Virus record (IMG/VR): IMGVR_UViG_3300043438_000976
Location: 1-64,000 of that record
Length of the DNA: 64,000 nt
Origin: a virus
Strand: one strand, 5' to 3'
Below the pieces are notes generated by a model, which saw nothing but the letters and a program-made list of their open reading frames with translations, was not told where the DNA came from and did no database searches. This document shows positions 16,324-24,777 of this stretch, one piece after another. Numbering within the stretch: position 1 is the first letter of the stretch; every line of letters begins with the position of its first letter. Made by a program: the position numbers and the translations under genes.

Positions 16324-17003
16324 CCCTTAACTAATGTATCTCGAGGTATGTATTCGTACACTTTACGAATGTTATTACCTAAGAACAAATGAGTCATGGT
16401 TAACATCTTACTGTCCTTGACATAAAAGAACGGATCTTGTTTATAAGAGTATCTTCCAGTCATCCATTTTTCGGTTGTGGGACTAATTTTAATATTGTCG
16501 CCGTATTTTTTAGCCCACTCGTAGAATTGAAATTTCACATTAGATGCTACACTTCGCATAACAACTTTATAAGCGTATTTTTCATATGGAATAACATCAC
16601 ATAAAATTCGTTTGTTTTCGTTATCTAATAAGAATGTTAATTGGTCCGGAGTTTCTGGTTCGGATATTGTCCATACCCAAGGAGATAAGTCTTTTACAAT
16701 ACTGTCATAGACAGCAGGGTCTTTACAGAAAAGGCAGAACTTACTGCCCTCTGCTCTGACCTGTATTTCTTCTTTGCGACCTAGGTAAGATATAACTGCC
16801 TTGGTAAATTCACGAAGTTTATCCTTGTCAACTGCAATCTTTGAATATCCCAGATTAGCAACCTTACCGTCACAATAATCTAAAACAGTGTCAGCACCAT
16901 ATCGAACTATTCTACTAGAGGCCGATACAAGACATTCAATCTTGTAGGGCCACTTGTTGTAGAATAGCTTATCGACTTTCTGTCGCTTTATCAATTTCAA
17001 CAT
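16320..17003 (-). CDS. Conserved phage protein, unknown
   Basis: 227 residues, soluble, beta and alpha mixed, with many Lys and Tyr. Segments such as KWPYKIECLVSASSRIVRY and KFCLFCKDPAVYDSIV have regular strand patterning, and the C-terminus MTHLFLGNNIRKVYEYIP may form a helix. No catalytic motif is seen. It overlaps the end of clpA by 35 bases, the largest overlap in this operon, so its first codons are read in two frames. Confidence 0.7.
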   Translation of the reverse strand: MLKLIKRQKVDKLFYNKWPYKIECLVSASSRIVRYGADTVLDYCDGKVANLGYSKIAVDKDKLREFTKAVISYLGRKEEIQVRAEGSKFCLFCKDPAVYDSIVKDLSPWVWTISEPETPDQLTFLLDNENKRILCDVIPYEKYAYKVVMRSVASNVKFQFYEWAKKYGDNIKISPTTEKWMTGRYSYKQDPFFYVKDSKMLTMTHLFLGNNIRKVYEYIPRDTLVKG

Positions 17004-19239
17004 TTTCTACTACGGGTAAAATTTCAGGATAAGTTAAGGTAAGATCATTACTGTTAGCACCTACTTCAACAACTCCACCGTTTACTAACCGACCAAATAA
17101 AATTTCCTTACTCAGCGGCTTCTTAATCATATCATCAATTGTACGTTGTAGTGGACGAGCACCCATCTTACGATTAAATCCTTTCTTGATTAACAATTCG
17201 GCAGCGTCAGCAGTTAACTTAACAGCAACATTCTTATCTTTCAACAAACTGTTTAGTTCGTCAATAAACTTCTTGACAATCTTAGCCATGGTATTGTGAT
17301 CTAGTTTACCAAACTTGATAATACCGTCTAATCGATTGCGGAATTCTGGTTTAAAGAAACTGTTAATTGCACCATCAGTTTCGTCACCTCTTTCTAAACT
17401 ACTAAATCCAACTGCATTACGATCGTTATCGGCAGCACCTAAATTACTAGTAAGGATAAGAATGGCATTTCGACCATCAGCCTTCTTACCATTAGATCCA
17501 GTAACATAACCATTGTCCATCATTTGTAGTAGTAAGTTAGCAACATCAGGATGAGCTTTCTCAATTTCATCAAACAGTAAAATAGCAGTTGGATGCTCTT
17601 GCAGTTTGGTAATCAACATACCTGCATTGTCTTCAAATCCAATATAGCCGGGGGGAGCACCAATAAACTTAGCAATTGAGTGTTTCTCTTGGAATTCACT
17701 CATATCAAAGCGAACTAGTTCTACTCCCATACTTGCAGCCAATACTTTTGCAGTTTCAGTCTTACCTACACCGGTTGGTCCTGTAAATAGGAAACTACCT
17801 ACTGGTTTGTTTAAGCTCTTTAAACCTGCTTGTGCAATAAAGATTTTATCTAACAATATTTCAATTGCAGTTTCCTGACCAAACACTTTGTTACGCATGT
17901 TCTTGTCAAGGTCTTTAAGATTCTTGTTTTCTTTTTGTGCAATTTGATCTAAAGGTAAGCCAGTTAACTTTGACACTTCAAATAAAATTTCATCGTGATC
18001 AACAATGCCTGCTTCTTCGTCTCTGACTTTGAATCTAGCACATGCACAGTCAATTAGGTCAATTGCTTTATCTGGCAGCTTCTTATCAGTCATATACTTG
18101 ATAGAATATTTTACGCTGTCAATAACTGCCTGATTAGTGATCTTAACACCGTGATGCTGTTCATAGTACTTCTTAAGACCTTTAAGGATTTTAATAGCAG
18201 TAGCTTCATCTGGCTCGTTAACTACAACACGTTGGAATCGACGCATCAGGGCACGATCCTTTTCAAAGTGCTTACGGAATTCTTCCCATGTAGTCGATGC
18301 CACAACTTTGATAGTACCTTTACCTAATGCTGGTTTCAACATATTTGCCATGTCATTAGATCCGCCACTTGCTGATCCAGCACCGTTCATCATATGTGCT
18401 TCGTCGATGAACAAGATACAGTTCTTTTTCTTTTCAAGTGCAGTAATAACCATCTTTAAGCGTTCTTCAAAGTCGCCACGATACTTACTGCCTGCTAGTA
18501 ATGCACTGATATCTAGACTGTAAACAGTATGACCTTGAATAAACTTAGGAACCTTGCCTTCTTCAATCTTGCGAGCAAGGCCCTCTGCAATAGCAGTTTT
18601 ACCTACACCTGGGTCGCCGATCAACATAACATTTGATTTTTGACGGCGTGCTAGTGCAAGTTGAATTTCTTCAATTTCTTTCTCACGACCGATAACAGGA
18701 TCAATCTTTTTCTGCTTGACCCTATTAGTTAAGTTTGCACAGTATTGAACAATCATTTTTTCTAGTTGATTGCTACCTACTTCGCTAGCCTCACCGTCTT
18801 CGTTTAACGCACTGTTATGTAGAAATTCAATAAACTTGTCTTTATCAATTTTAGCCTTGCGTAGAAAGAAGTTAGCAAAGCTCTTCTTTTCACTAAAAAT
18901 ACTAATAAAGCAGTCAATTGGTTCAATTACTGTACGGCCGCTAAACAACACTTGTGTAAAAGCACGATTCAACATACGCTCTACAGTGTTTGTTTTCTTT
19001 GGACGATAATTTTCTTTGTCAGTTTTAATATCGTTAAGATCATCTCGAATAAACTTTTCGAGACTCTTCTTTAACAACTCAACTTCGGCACCAAAATCTT
19101 TTAGCATCCCTTTGAAGTTTTCATCAGTTATCATACTGTACAAAAAATGTTCCAGCGTGATATACTCATGTTTATGTTTAGCGGCAACTTCGATCGCACG
19201 TTCAAACATTCCTTCGAGATCGTTATTTGGTTCCAGCAT
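16969..19239 (-). CDS. clpA: ClpA-type AAA+ unfoldase
   Basis: 756 residues from the ATG at 19239, chosen because it makes a TAATG overlap with the deformylase stop and gives almost the length of E. coli ClpA (758). The order is a Clp N domain (1-140), AAA module 1 with GDPGVGKT (about 208-215) and LFIDEAH, then AAA module 2 with GPTGVGKT (about 487-494) and LLFDEIEKAHPD. At residues 610-612 the tripeptide VGF sits where ClpA has its IGL loop, which docks into ClpP; ClpB lacks this loop and also has a coiled middle domain absent here. It should therefore feed substrates to a ClpP, either host or the phage one at 54.8 kb. Confidence 0.9.
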   Translation of the reverse strand: MLEPNNDLEGMFERAIEVAAKHKHEYITLEHFLYSMITDENFKGMLKDFGAEVELLKKSLEKFIRDDLNDIKTDKENYRPKKTNTVERMLNRAFTQVLFSGRTVIEPIDCFISIFSEKKSFANFFLRKAKIDKDKFIEFLHNSALNEDGEASEVGSNQLEKMIVQYCANLTNRVKQKKIDPVIGREKEIEEIQLALARRQKSNVMLIGDPGVGKTAIAEGLARKIEEGKVPKFIQGHTVYSLDISALLAGSKYRGDFEERLKMVITALEKKKNCILFIDEAHMMNGAGSASGGSNDMANMLKPALGKGTIKVVASTTWEEFRKHFEKDRALMRRFQRVVVNEPDEATAIKILKGLKKYYEQHHGVKITNQAVIDSVKYSIKYMTDKKLPDKAIDLIDCACARFKVRDEEAGIVDHDEILFEVSKLTGLPLDQIAQKENKNLKDLDKNMRNKVFGQETAIEILLDKIFIAQAGLKSLNKPVGSFLFTGPTGVGKTETAKVLAASMGVELVRFDMSEFQEKHSIAKFIGAPPGYIGFEDNAGMLITKLQEHPTAILLFDEIEKAHPDVANLLLQMMDNGYVTGSNGKKADGRNAILILTSNLGAADNDRNAVGFSSLERGDETDGAINSFFKPEFRNRLDGIIKFGKLDHNTMAKIVKKFIDELNSLLKDKNVAVKLTADAAELLIKKGFNRKMGARPLQRTIDDMIKKPLSKEILFGRLVNGGVVEVGANSNDLTLTYPEILPVVENVEIDKATESR

Positions 19240-19739
19240 TATTTGTATTTCCTTTTGATTGATTTCTTTACTGCCAACGCCCACTTGAGAGCACTTGTTC
19301 TATTTTGAAATGTGATTCCTTCTAGATGATCAAATTCATGTAAAAAGCATCGACACTCGTAACCAAAAAATTCAGCTTCTTGGGTCTCACCTTTTGAGTT
19401 TTGAAACCTAACAAGAATTCCTCTTGGTCTTTTTATTTTAGCATAAATGTTGGGAAAACTCAAGCATCCTTCCTCTTCTTCGAGCAAGTCGTCTGTTACT
19501 CTCGCAATGATTGGATTGAAAAATGCCTGTGCATGATCTCGATATTTCTGATGTCCCATAACAAACATACGAGTTCTAACACCTATTTGATTAGCAGATA
19601 ATCCAATGCCGCCATTGGCAAGCATAGCTTCAATCATGTCTTTTTCAAGTTGAACAGGATCGGTTAGTGGATTTTCAAAATCAAATTCTGGCATTCTTTC
19701 AGCCAATATTGGGTCTGGATTTTTTATAATTGTCAACAT
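19239..19739 (-). CDS. def: Peptide deformylase
   Basis: 166 residues. It removes the formyl group from nascent proteins. All three family motifs are intact: GIGLSANQIG (44-53), EGCLS with metal ligand C92, and HEFDHLEG with H134, catalytic E135 and H138. Phage deformylases are often shorter than this because they lack the C-terminal tail; here a basic tail (KWALAVKKSIKRKYK) is present. It is coupled to clpA (TAATG) and follows dnaJ by 8 bases, so three proteostasis genes form one unit. Confidence 0.93.
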   Translation of the reverse strand: MLTIIKNPDPILAERMPEFDFENPLTDPVQLEKDMIEAMLANGGIGLSANQIGVRTRMFVMGHQKYRDHAQAFFNPIIARVTDDLLEEEEGCLSFPNIYAKIKRPRGILVRFQNSKGETQEAEFFGYECRCFLHEFDHLEGITFQNRTSALKWALAVKKSIKRKYK

Positions 19740-19747
19740 AGTAATAT

Positions 19748-20581
19748 TTAAGATGCAATTGATCTCAGTGTATTCTTTTGATACTCTGTAAGGTTATTAG
19801 GAATTGATACTTTAATCAGTATCATATGATTGCCTTTAATACCGGGATTATTCATTACTGGCATTCCGTAGCCTTGTATTCGTAGGAACGAATCTGGTTG
19901 AGTGCCTTCTTTTATTTGAACAGTTAGTTTATCTCCTCCAACTGTAATTACTTCAAGGTCTTTGCCTAACATTGCATCCCAGGCAGTGATATTAATCTGT
20001 TCAACAAGATCATTTCCATTTCTCTGAAATCTTGAGTGAGGGCGAATTCTTACTGACAGCATAGCATCACCGGGAGGCATACCTGCAAATGAATTATCTC
20101 CTGCACCTGCAATCCTTAGTACTATTCCATCATTAATACCAGCAGGAATTTTAACTTCAAACGTTCTTTCTTGATGATTTATTAAACGATAGCTTGCAAT
20201 AATTTCTTTACCAGCAAATGCTTCTTCTAGACTAATAACTGTTTCAAGATTTATATTTTTATTACGCTGAGGCCTTCTGCCAAACACTGCACCCAGGTCT
20301 GGACCAAAGTGATGAAAGAATTGTTCAAATCCTTGCGGAACTCCGCCGGTATTTGCCTGTTGCCATCCTCCAAATGGATCTTGTCCAAACGGACTGGGAT
20401 TATCATATGCTGCTCGTTTTTCTGGATCTCCCAGTGTAGCATATGCTTCTTGAATTTTTTGAAAAGAGGCAGTATCACCTCCCTTATCTGGGTGATGTTT
20501 TGAAGCTAGACTACGAAACGCTTTTTTAATTTCGTCTTGTGTTGCTTCTTTTGAAATGCCTAAAGTTTTGTAATGGTCCAT
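19748..20581 (-). CDS. DnaJ-family co-chaperone (CbpA-like, no zinc finger)
   Basis: 277 residues. An N-terminal J domain (1-60) carries the HPD motif at 30-32, needed to stimulate DnaK ATPase. A short Gly/Phe-rich linker (about 62-100) follows, then the C-terminal substrate-binding beta domains (about 108-277). There is no CxxCxGxG zinc region, so it is of the CbpA/type II kind. It presumably works with host DnaK to help fold phage proteins. It has a perfect-consensus sigma70 promoter embedded in a palindrome, and the predicted leader of about 11 bases has no Shine-Dalgarno sequence. Confidence 0.92.
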   Translation of the reverse strand: MDHYKTLGISKEATQDEIKKAFRSLASKHHPDKGGDTASFQKIQEAYATLGDPEKRAAYDNPSPFGQDPFGGWQQANTGGVPQGFEQFFHHFGPDLGAVFGRRPQRNKNINLETVISLEEAFAGKEIIASYRLINHQERTFEVKIPAGINDGIVLRIAGAGDNSFAGMPPGDAMLSVRIRPHSRFQRNGNDLVEQINITAWDAMLGKDLEVITVGGDKLTVQIKEGTQPDSFLRIQGYGMPVMNNPGIKGNHMILIKVSIPNNLTEYQKNTLRSIAS

Positions 20582-20584
20582 AAG

Positions 20585-20627
20585 AAAAGGTATAGTTTAT
20601 TATACTATACCTTTTTCTAATTGTCAA
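20585..20627 (-). promoter_or_regulatory. Perfect sigma70 promoter inside a 12-bp palindrome before dnaJ
   Basis: Minus strand TTGACA (20622-20627), 17-base spacer, TATAAT (20599-20604): both boxes match consensus exactly. A perfect 12-bp inverted repeat (20585-20596 and 20604-20615, 7-base loop) covers the -10 box, the start site and part of the spacer. It could be an operator, or a terminator for the upstream gene whose transcript ends in a short U tract. Confidence 0.75.
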
Positions 20628-20633
20628 CTAAGA

Positions 20634-20837
20634 TTATTTCTTAGGTGCTTTTTCTGGAACTTTTGTTCCTTCGTGCTTTTCGTGTATTTTTACAGTTTTG
20701 CACTTTTCAACTTCTTTCTGAGTCTTTGCATCTGTGGTTTTAACACACACTTTTTTAGTTTCTGGTTTAGCTTCTTCAGCCTGGGCTCCTGTAGCTAATG
20801 CTAATGCTAGACCTGCGACAAAAATAATATTTTTCAT
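20634..20837 (-). CDS. Small exported protein with signal peptide
   Basis: 67 residues. A signal peptide (MKNIIFVAGLALALATGAQA, likely cut after AQA at residue 20) is followed by a highly charged Lys/Glu-rich mature part with two Cys (VCVK and EKCK) that could pair. The mature part is too short for an enzyme. It closes the lysis cassette and may act in the periplasm. Function unknown. Confidence 0.65.
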   Translation of the reverse strand: MKNIIFVAGLALALATGAQAEEAKPETKKVCVKTTDAKTQKEVEKCKTVKIHEKHEGTKVPEKAPKK

Positions 20838-20848
20838 AGTTTTTCCTT

Positions 20849-21382
20849 TTATAGTTCTGGATCTGGGCCCTGCATAGGACCCGGCTTACCGCTGCTTGAA
20901 ACAAATGTTGAGCTAGGAGTAAACGATGGTTGAGTTACTGGTGACCTTGCTGCTGGTGCTCCAAAACTTGGGCCTGCTGCCGGTGCTCCGAAACTCGGTG
21001 TTGCTGCTGGTGAACCAAAGCTACTGGGTGTGCCGAAGCCTCCTGCTGACGGCGAGCCAAATGCTGGACCGTTAGTTGATGGTACGGAGATGCCTCCATT
21101 GTTTGCTCCATTTAATTTCTCCTGAGTTCGACCAAATGCCGCAATACCTAAAACAGCACCCATTGCAATATGGAATAATCCAGCACCTTGCAGGGTTAAC
21201 GGATTCCATTGTGTGATTTGTGTGCCTGTTGTAGTTTGTAATAAACTCCACAGAATTGGAAATATAACCATGTCCATAGTACAGACAACCATATACATCC
21301 ATCCCATCATTGGACGCCACTTACTGTTCATCCAATCTTCTTTTTTCTTTTCGCTTTCGCTTTGTTTAACTTCTTCTGTCAT
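20849..21382 (-). CDS. Holin-like membrane protein (GTA/3TM holin type)
   Basis: 177 residues. A charged N-terminus is followed by KWRPMMGWMYMVVCTMD and two or three hydrophobic segments (about 24-48 and 65-83). The WRP start, the acidic residue in the first segment and the LQGAGLFHIAMGAVLG helix resemble 3TM holins. The tail from about 90 is a low-complexity repeat of FGxPxA units (SFGAPAAGPSFGAPAA), probably cytoplasmic and disordered. Position with endolysin and spanin genes supports a holin, the protein that opens the membrane at lysis time. Confidence 0.75.
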   Translation of the reverse strand: MTEEVKQSESEKKKEDWMNSKWRPMMGWMYMVVCTMDMVIFPILWSLLQTTTGTQITQWNPLTLQGAGLFHIAMGAVLGIAAFGRTQEKLNGANNGGISVPSTNGPAFGSPSAGGFGTPSSFGSPAATPSFGAPAAGPSFGAPAARSPVTQPSFTPSSTFVSSSGKPGPMQGPDPEL

Positions 21383-21391
21383 GATCGCCCC

Positions 21392-21928
21392 TTATAGTGA
21401 TAGTGGTAGCCACAGCCACAGGCCCTGACTTAGTAGTAGAGAACCAAATGCACCTACTGCAATACTGCCCCAAAACATGGGCATACTGACAGCTAGAATA
21501 CTTGCACTTAACAACACGATTCCTAGTTGGAAAGCCATGCCAGCAAATGTTAGCCACGGTGTATGTTGTTTAGCCTGATCTCGTTCTGCTTCGATGCTGA
21601 TAGCTTTGGCCATCAGTTCTTTCTTTCCTTCACCTGACTTAGGATCACTTTCGTATCGATCAATTTTAGCCTGTAGTGTGGCCTTACGTTGGGTATCATT
21701 AGTAGCTTCTAATTGACCTTCTGCAATACTTTGCTTGATACTTTTTGCCTGATAAAAGTTCCAAGTATCGTTAGCTTTAATAGTATTACCTAAAATTTTG
21801 CTACTAAATCCGCTAGCAACATATGTGTTGCCTGCTAGTAACAGAGCAATGACGGTAATGACCCATCCTGCTTTGTCTTTAATCTTTGCTTCACGCTCTG
21901 AACGTGATAGTGGTTTCACTTCTGACAT
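21392..21928 (-). CDS. DUF4337-type membrane protein in the lysis cassette
   Basis: 178 residues. One transmembrane helix lies near residues 22-40 and two near 125-175. The soluble middle begins NDTWNFYQAKSIKQ, the hallmark of the DUF4337 family, and continues as a charged helix. Function is unknown. Its place between the o-spanin and the holin suggests a helper in lysis timing or superinfection control, which is inference. A possible AATAAATA late motif lies at 21957-21964, 29 bases upstream. Confidence 0.75.
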   Translation of the reverse strand: MSEVKPLSRSEREAKIKDKAGWVITVIALLLAGNTYVASGFSSKILGNTIKANDTWNFYQAKSIKQSIAEGQLEATNDTQRKATLQAKIDRYESDPKSGEGKKELMAKAISIEAERDQAKQHTPWLTFAGMAFQLGIVLLSASILAVSMPMFWGSIAVGAFGSLLLSQGLWLWLPLSL

Positions 21929-21955
21929 TGTCGCTCCTAATAAGTGTAGTGTTAA

Positions 21956-22225
21956 TTATTTATTTGAATTATCAAATATTCGTTTTTGCTCAGTGTACCA
22001 TTCATTCCAACCTTCTACCTTCAAACTGCATTGATAATACAGTCCGTAATTTTCTACTACAGTTTTTAGCAAATCTGTTATAGCAGGCTTTGAAGGGTCT
22101 GCTTTTTGCAAAGCCTGGCACTTGTCTAAAAGTTCTTTAGGTGCCTCGGGCCATTTTTGTTTTACGGGTACCGCAGTAGAACACGCTGCTAGAAAAAATA
22201 CAAGTGCTAAAATACTGTATTTCAT
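21956..22225 (-). CDS. Probable o-spanin (Rz1-like outer-membrane lipoprotein)
   Basis: 89 residues with a lipoprotein signal: hydrophobic stretch then LAAC with Cys15 as the lipidation site. The mature part is Pro- and Lys-rich, as in Rz1-type proteins, then helical. Its ATG overlaps the stop of the coiled-coil membrane protein upstream (ATGA), the usual arrangement of an i-spanin/o-spanin pair. Together such proteins fuse inner and outer membranes at the end of lysis. The assignment depends on architecture, not on sequence similarity. Confidence 0.7.
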   Translation of the reverse strand: MKYSILALVFFLAACSTAVPVKQKWPEAPKELLDKCQALQKADPSKPAITDLLKTVVENYGLYYQCSLKVEGWNEWYTEQKRIFDNSNK

Positions 22226-22701
22226 TTCTTTGCTCCTTCTGCGGCTTTGTTCATTTCAGTAGCAGCATTATGTAGCTCAATAATTTCTTTTGGAACTGGA
22301 CAAGTTTCGATATATTTGACAATTTCTTCTTTCTTGATAATTTCTTTATCAATATATCTTGTAATATATTCAGTTTTGCCTTTGACAAATTCTTTTTGTT
22401 TTACAATCTTTTCTTGTATAACAGTATTTGTCTGTTTGCTTTCTTGTTCGGCTATTACTAACTTAGCTTCTAATTCTTTTACTCGTGCTTCCCACTTTGC
22501 TTCATTGGCAATTACTCCTTGAAAGTAAACTCCCACTAACAAAGCTAAAATACCGCCAACCTGTAAAGGCAAGCGGTATGTAGAAACAAAAGGAATGAAC
22601 TTGAGAACAAATGATGCTAGCACCGCCAGCACTCCTGCTATTAATACTAATGCCCAAAACCAATCAGGTAATAGACCTAGCATCCAAGTTAATTGCCACA
22701 T
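22222..22701 (-). CDS. Probable i-spanin (Rz-like coiled-coil membrane protein)
   Basis: 159 residues. Two hydrophobic segments (about 14-36 and 45-63) anchor it in the inner membrane, followed by a long charged coiled coil (about 67-130: KWEARVKELEAKL, then EIIKKEEIVKYIE) and a short tail with one Cys in ETCPVPKEI. This is the layout of i-spanins, although most have one membrane helix. It lies directly after the endolysin (1-base gap) and overlaps the lipoprotein gene. Confidence 0.7.
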   Translation of the reverse strand: MWQLTWMLGLLPDWFWALVLIAGVLAVLASFVLKFIPFVSTYRLPLQVGGILALLVGVYFQGVIANEAKWEARVKELEAKLVIAEQESKQTNTVIQEKIVKQKEFVKGKTEYITRYIDKEIIKKEEIVKYIETCPVPKEIIELHNAATEMNKAAEGAKK

Positions 22702-22702
22702 T

Positions 22703-23332
22703 TTAGTGTGCTCCTAGAACATGCAATGCGTGATTGTAATGCTTAATACGATCTTCTAAACCAATAAAACCGCCGTTGATTTTTTTGGTCATTGTTTTAA
22801 TATCGCCAGCATCTGCTTCTTTATTCAATCCAGTGCTTTCCCAGAACCAACACGCTGATTGTACAGCACCTTCAAATGTTGCCAAGTATTCAGGAACCTC
22901 TTCGACAGACATTTCTAAACTAGCAGCAAACCAAGAATAGTTTTCTTTACCAGTTAACTGAATTAATCCACGACCACAATAACGGAATCCGTCTCCGCTT
23001 GCTTCGCTACCGTTGCCCATACGATTCGCATAAACTCTGTTAGCAATTGCTTCTTGCTTGTTAGCGTATTGTGCGGCCATTTCATCACTTGTGAAATATT
23101 TAGGAAATACTTTCCTTAATGTCACTGCACGGTAGTTTAAGTTTTCTTTAAGTGCTCTAAAGCCGCCACTTTCGTGAGCACATTGAGCAACAAATGCTGC
23201 TACACGTTCTGGTGTGTTGATCTGGTATTCTGGCAAAATTGCATATAATGCATCATACCATTGATCCACATACGGATTGCCGTGAATCATTTCTTCTAGA
23301 TGTTCTTTTTTAAAATCAAATGTAAAGCTCAT
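22703..23332 (-). CDS. Endolysin, GH19 chitinase/lysozyme family
   Basis: 209 residues. AAFVAQCAHESGGFRALKEN (46-65) has the GH19 catalytic Glu in HESGG, and GRGLIQLTGKENY is the second family signature, followed by a C-terminal WFWESTGLN region. These enzymes cut the peptidoglycan sugar backbone. There is no signal peptide, so release by the holin is expected. A second, different lysozyme (GH24) is encoded inside the giant protein at 10.6-15.4 kb, so this one is the likely lysis enzyme. Confidence 0.9.
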   Translation of the reverse strand: MSFTFDFKKEHLEEMIHGNPYVDQWYDALYAILPEYQINTPERVAAFVAQCAHESGGFRALKENLNYRAVTLRKVFPKYFTSDEMAAQYANKQEAIANRVYANRMGNGSEASGDGFRYCGRGLIQLTGKENYSWFAASLEMSVEEVPEYLATFEGAVQSACWFWESTGLNKEADAGDIKTMTKKINGGFIGLEDRIKHYNHALHVLGAH

Positions 23333-23334
23333 TA

Positions 23335-23382
23335 TTACCTCTTATGTTTTCCGCCGCATTTAGGGCATTCTTCTTGATCCAT
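23335..23382 (-). CDS. 15-residue CxxC microprotein
   Basis: A 15-codon frame encodes MDQEECPKCGGKHKR. Its ATG forms a one-base TAATG overlap with the upstream stop and its own stop is 2 bases before the endolysin ATG, exactly the spacing seen for other real genes here. The CPKCGG knuckle followed by HK could bind zinc. It is far below usual gene-finder limits, so support is positional only. Confidence 0.45.
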   Translation of the reverse strand: MDQEECPKCGGKHKR

Positions 23383-24128
23383 TACCATCGTTCCTTTTTA
23401 AAAACTAACGCTGTATCTCCATTACGAACTAAAAATTTATCATTAATTTTATGTATTTCGTAAGGACCTAAATATTTTTCTAAAAAATTAACCTGACTTT
23501 GGCTAGCTTCGTCTAACTGAATAGCACCTTGTAAGCTGTCTTGTATTTCTTGATACGGCCCCATTGCTAATAGTTCTAAATTAACAGATCCTGAAAATGG
23601 CTTAGAAATAGTAACGCTGTGATTCTCGTCAATTTTTACAGAATCAAACGGAGTTCTATCAAAGAATTCTTTAATAGCGTCTCCTTTAATTTCTAGCATT
23701 TTATTTTTGTAATCTTCTTCAGACAACGGAATGTCTTCTTGGATTGCCTGTTCGCTAAACGCTCTGCTTTTTCCGCCTTTATGGTATCGGTATCTCCAAT
23801 CAACACTGTCGACCAGTTGACCAACGCCACTTAACAAATCTCTAATTTGTCCAGGCAAATGTTTAGTTCTTTGTATTTCTACAAACACTTGATATTTGCC
23901 ATCTCTCTCTTCTCCGCTGCTCATGTCAGCATCGAGTACAAAAGGATAGCCCTTTTCAATAAACTCCATCAAATCGATAGCAGGATGCTTATCGTTAACT
24001 TTAAATCCTAAGACTAGTACATCGGAGTCTTGCCCCATCTTGCTAGTATATTGATCAATAGTAAAAGTTGTATCTACAAATCCTTGCAGATCACCTCTCC
24101 TAAGACCTTCAAACAACTGGTGCTTCAT
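23382..24128 (-). CDS. Conserved phage protein, unknown
   Basis: 248 residues from the ATG at 24128, preceded by GGAGGAG at ideal spacing; an in-frame ATG 57 bases earlier is less likely. The start MKHQLFEGLRRGDLQGF is followed by a beta-rich domain (about 20-110) with FVLDADMSSGEERDGKYQVFV, and a C-terminal domain (about 170-248). I recognise the family from marine T4-like phages, without function. It overlaps the upstream gene by 20 bases and may share its late promoter. Confidence 0.75.
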   Translation of the reverse strand: MKHQLFEGLRRGDLQGFVDTTFTIDQYTSKMGQDSDVLVLGFKVNDKHPAIDLMEFIEKGYPFVLDADMSSGEERDGKYQVFVEIQRTKHLPGQIRDLLSGVGQLVDSVDWRYRYHKGGKSRAFSEQAIQEDIPLSEEDYKNKMLEIKGDAIKEFFDRTPFDSVKIDENHSVTISKPFSGSVNLELLAMGPYQEIQDSLQGAIQLDEASQSQVNFLEKYLGPYEIHKINDKFLVRNGDTALVFKKERW

Positions 24129-24669
24129 TAGGTGCTCCTCCTGCAACTTGGCCGCCTGCTGCGGCTTCTTCTCCACCTCCAGCAACAGCTGATTGATTTG
24201 CCTGCTGTAACTGTTCGTATTTTAGTGAATCTGCCAACGCACTATTCTCTCGATCTTCGTATCCTTGGAAGATATCCTGCATTAATTTTTTAGGAATAGT
24301 GATAGTCACAATCCAAACAGGATGTGCATCTAGTTTTCCTTTTTTAGTATTAGGTCTAAAATCATCTGGACTATATACTTTTCTAGGAACGAGTAGATTG
24401 TCTTTCTGATAAGTGATTTTGCAACCATAGTCTAACAATCTTTCGCCGCCACTAGGATCAGGCATCTCTTCACGAGGCCACATAAACTTGCAGGTAACTG
24501 AATACCTGTTTACAGTAGGACCTTCGATAAGTTCACCGTCTTCCCAGTTTTTAAACACATAGATATCTAACTCGTCGATTACACGTTCAAAATCTTTTAG
24601 GATTTGAAATGCAGTGTCGTTAGAGCTTAGAGTCTGTACGTTTTTAATAATATCTACAATATCGTGCAT
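24109..24669 (-). CDS. Conserved phage protein, possibly virion-associated
   Basis: 186 residues. Residues 1-140 look like one beta/alpha domain (YVFKNWEDGELIEGP, then RYSVTCKFMWPREEM and HPVWIVTITIPKKLMQDIF). The tail from about 155 is Gln/Ala/Gly-rich and disordered (AGGGEEAAAGGQVAGG). No known function. An exact TATAAATA element lies 18 bases before the ATG, so it is likely a late gene. Confidence 0.75.
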   Translation of the reverse strand: MHDIVDIIKNVQTLSSNDTAFQILKDFERVIDELDIYVFKNWEDGELIEGPTVNRYSVTCKFMWPREEMPDPSGGERLLDYGCKITYQKDNLLVPRKVYSPDDFRPNTKKGKLDAHPVWIVTITIPKKLMQDIFQGYEDRENSALADSLKYEQLQQANQSAVAGGGEEAAAGGQVAGGAPNEAPVV

Positions 24670-24686
24670 AGGGGTTCTCTTTGTAA

Positions 24687-24694
24687 TATTTATA
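24687..24694 (-). promoter_or_regulatory. T4-type late promoter, exact TATAAATA
   Basis: Minus-strand TATAAATA, identical to the T4 late -10 consensus, 18 bases before the ATG at 24669, with AAAGAG between as ribosome-binding site. It lies inside the loop of an inverted repeat (GGGTTCT/AGAACCC at about 24672-24710) between two divergent genes. Confidence 0.6.
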
Positions 24695-24777
24695 CGATTC
24701 GAAAGAACCCTATTTGATTAGCTTTTTTATACTCTTGAGTAAATATCTATGCAGGTCGCTCACAAAGGAGGCATAAT

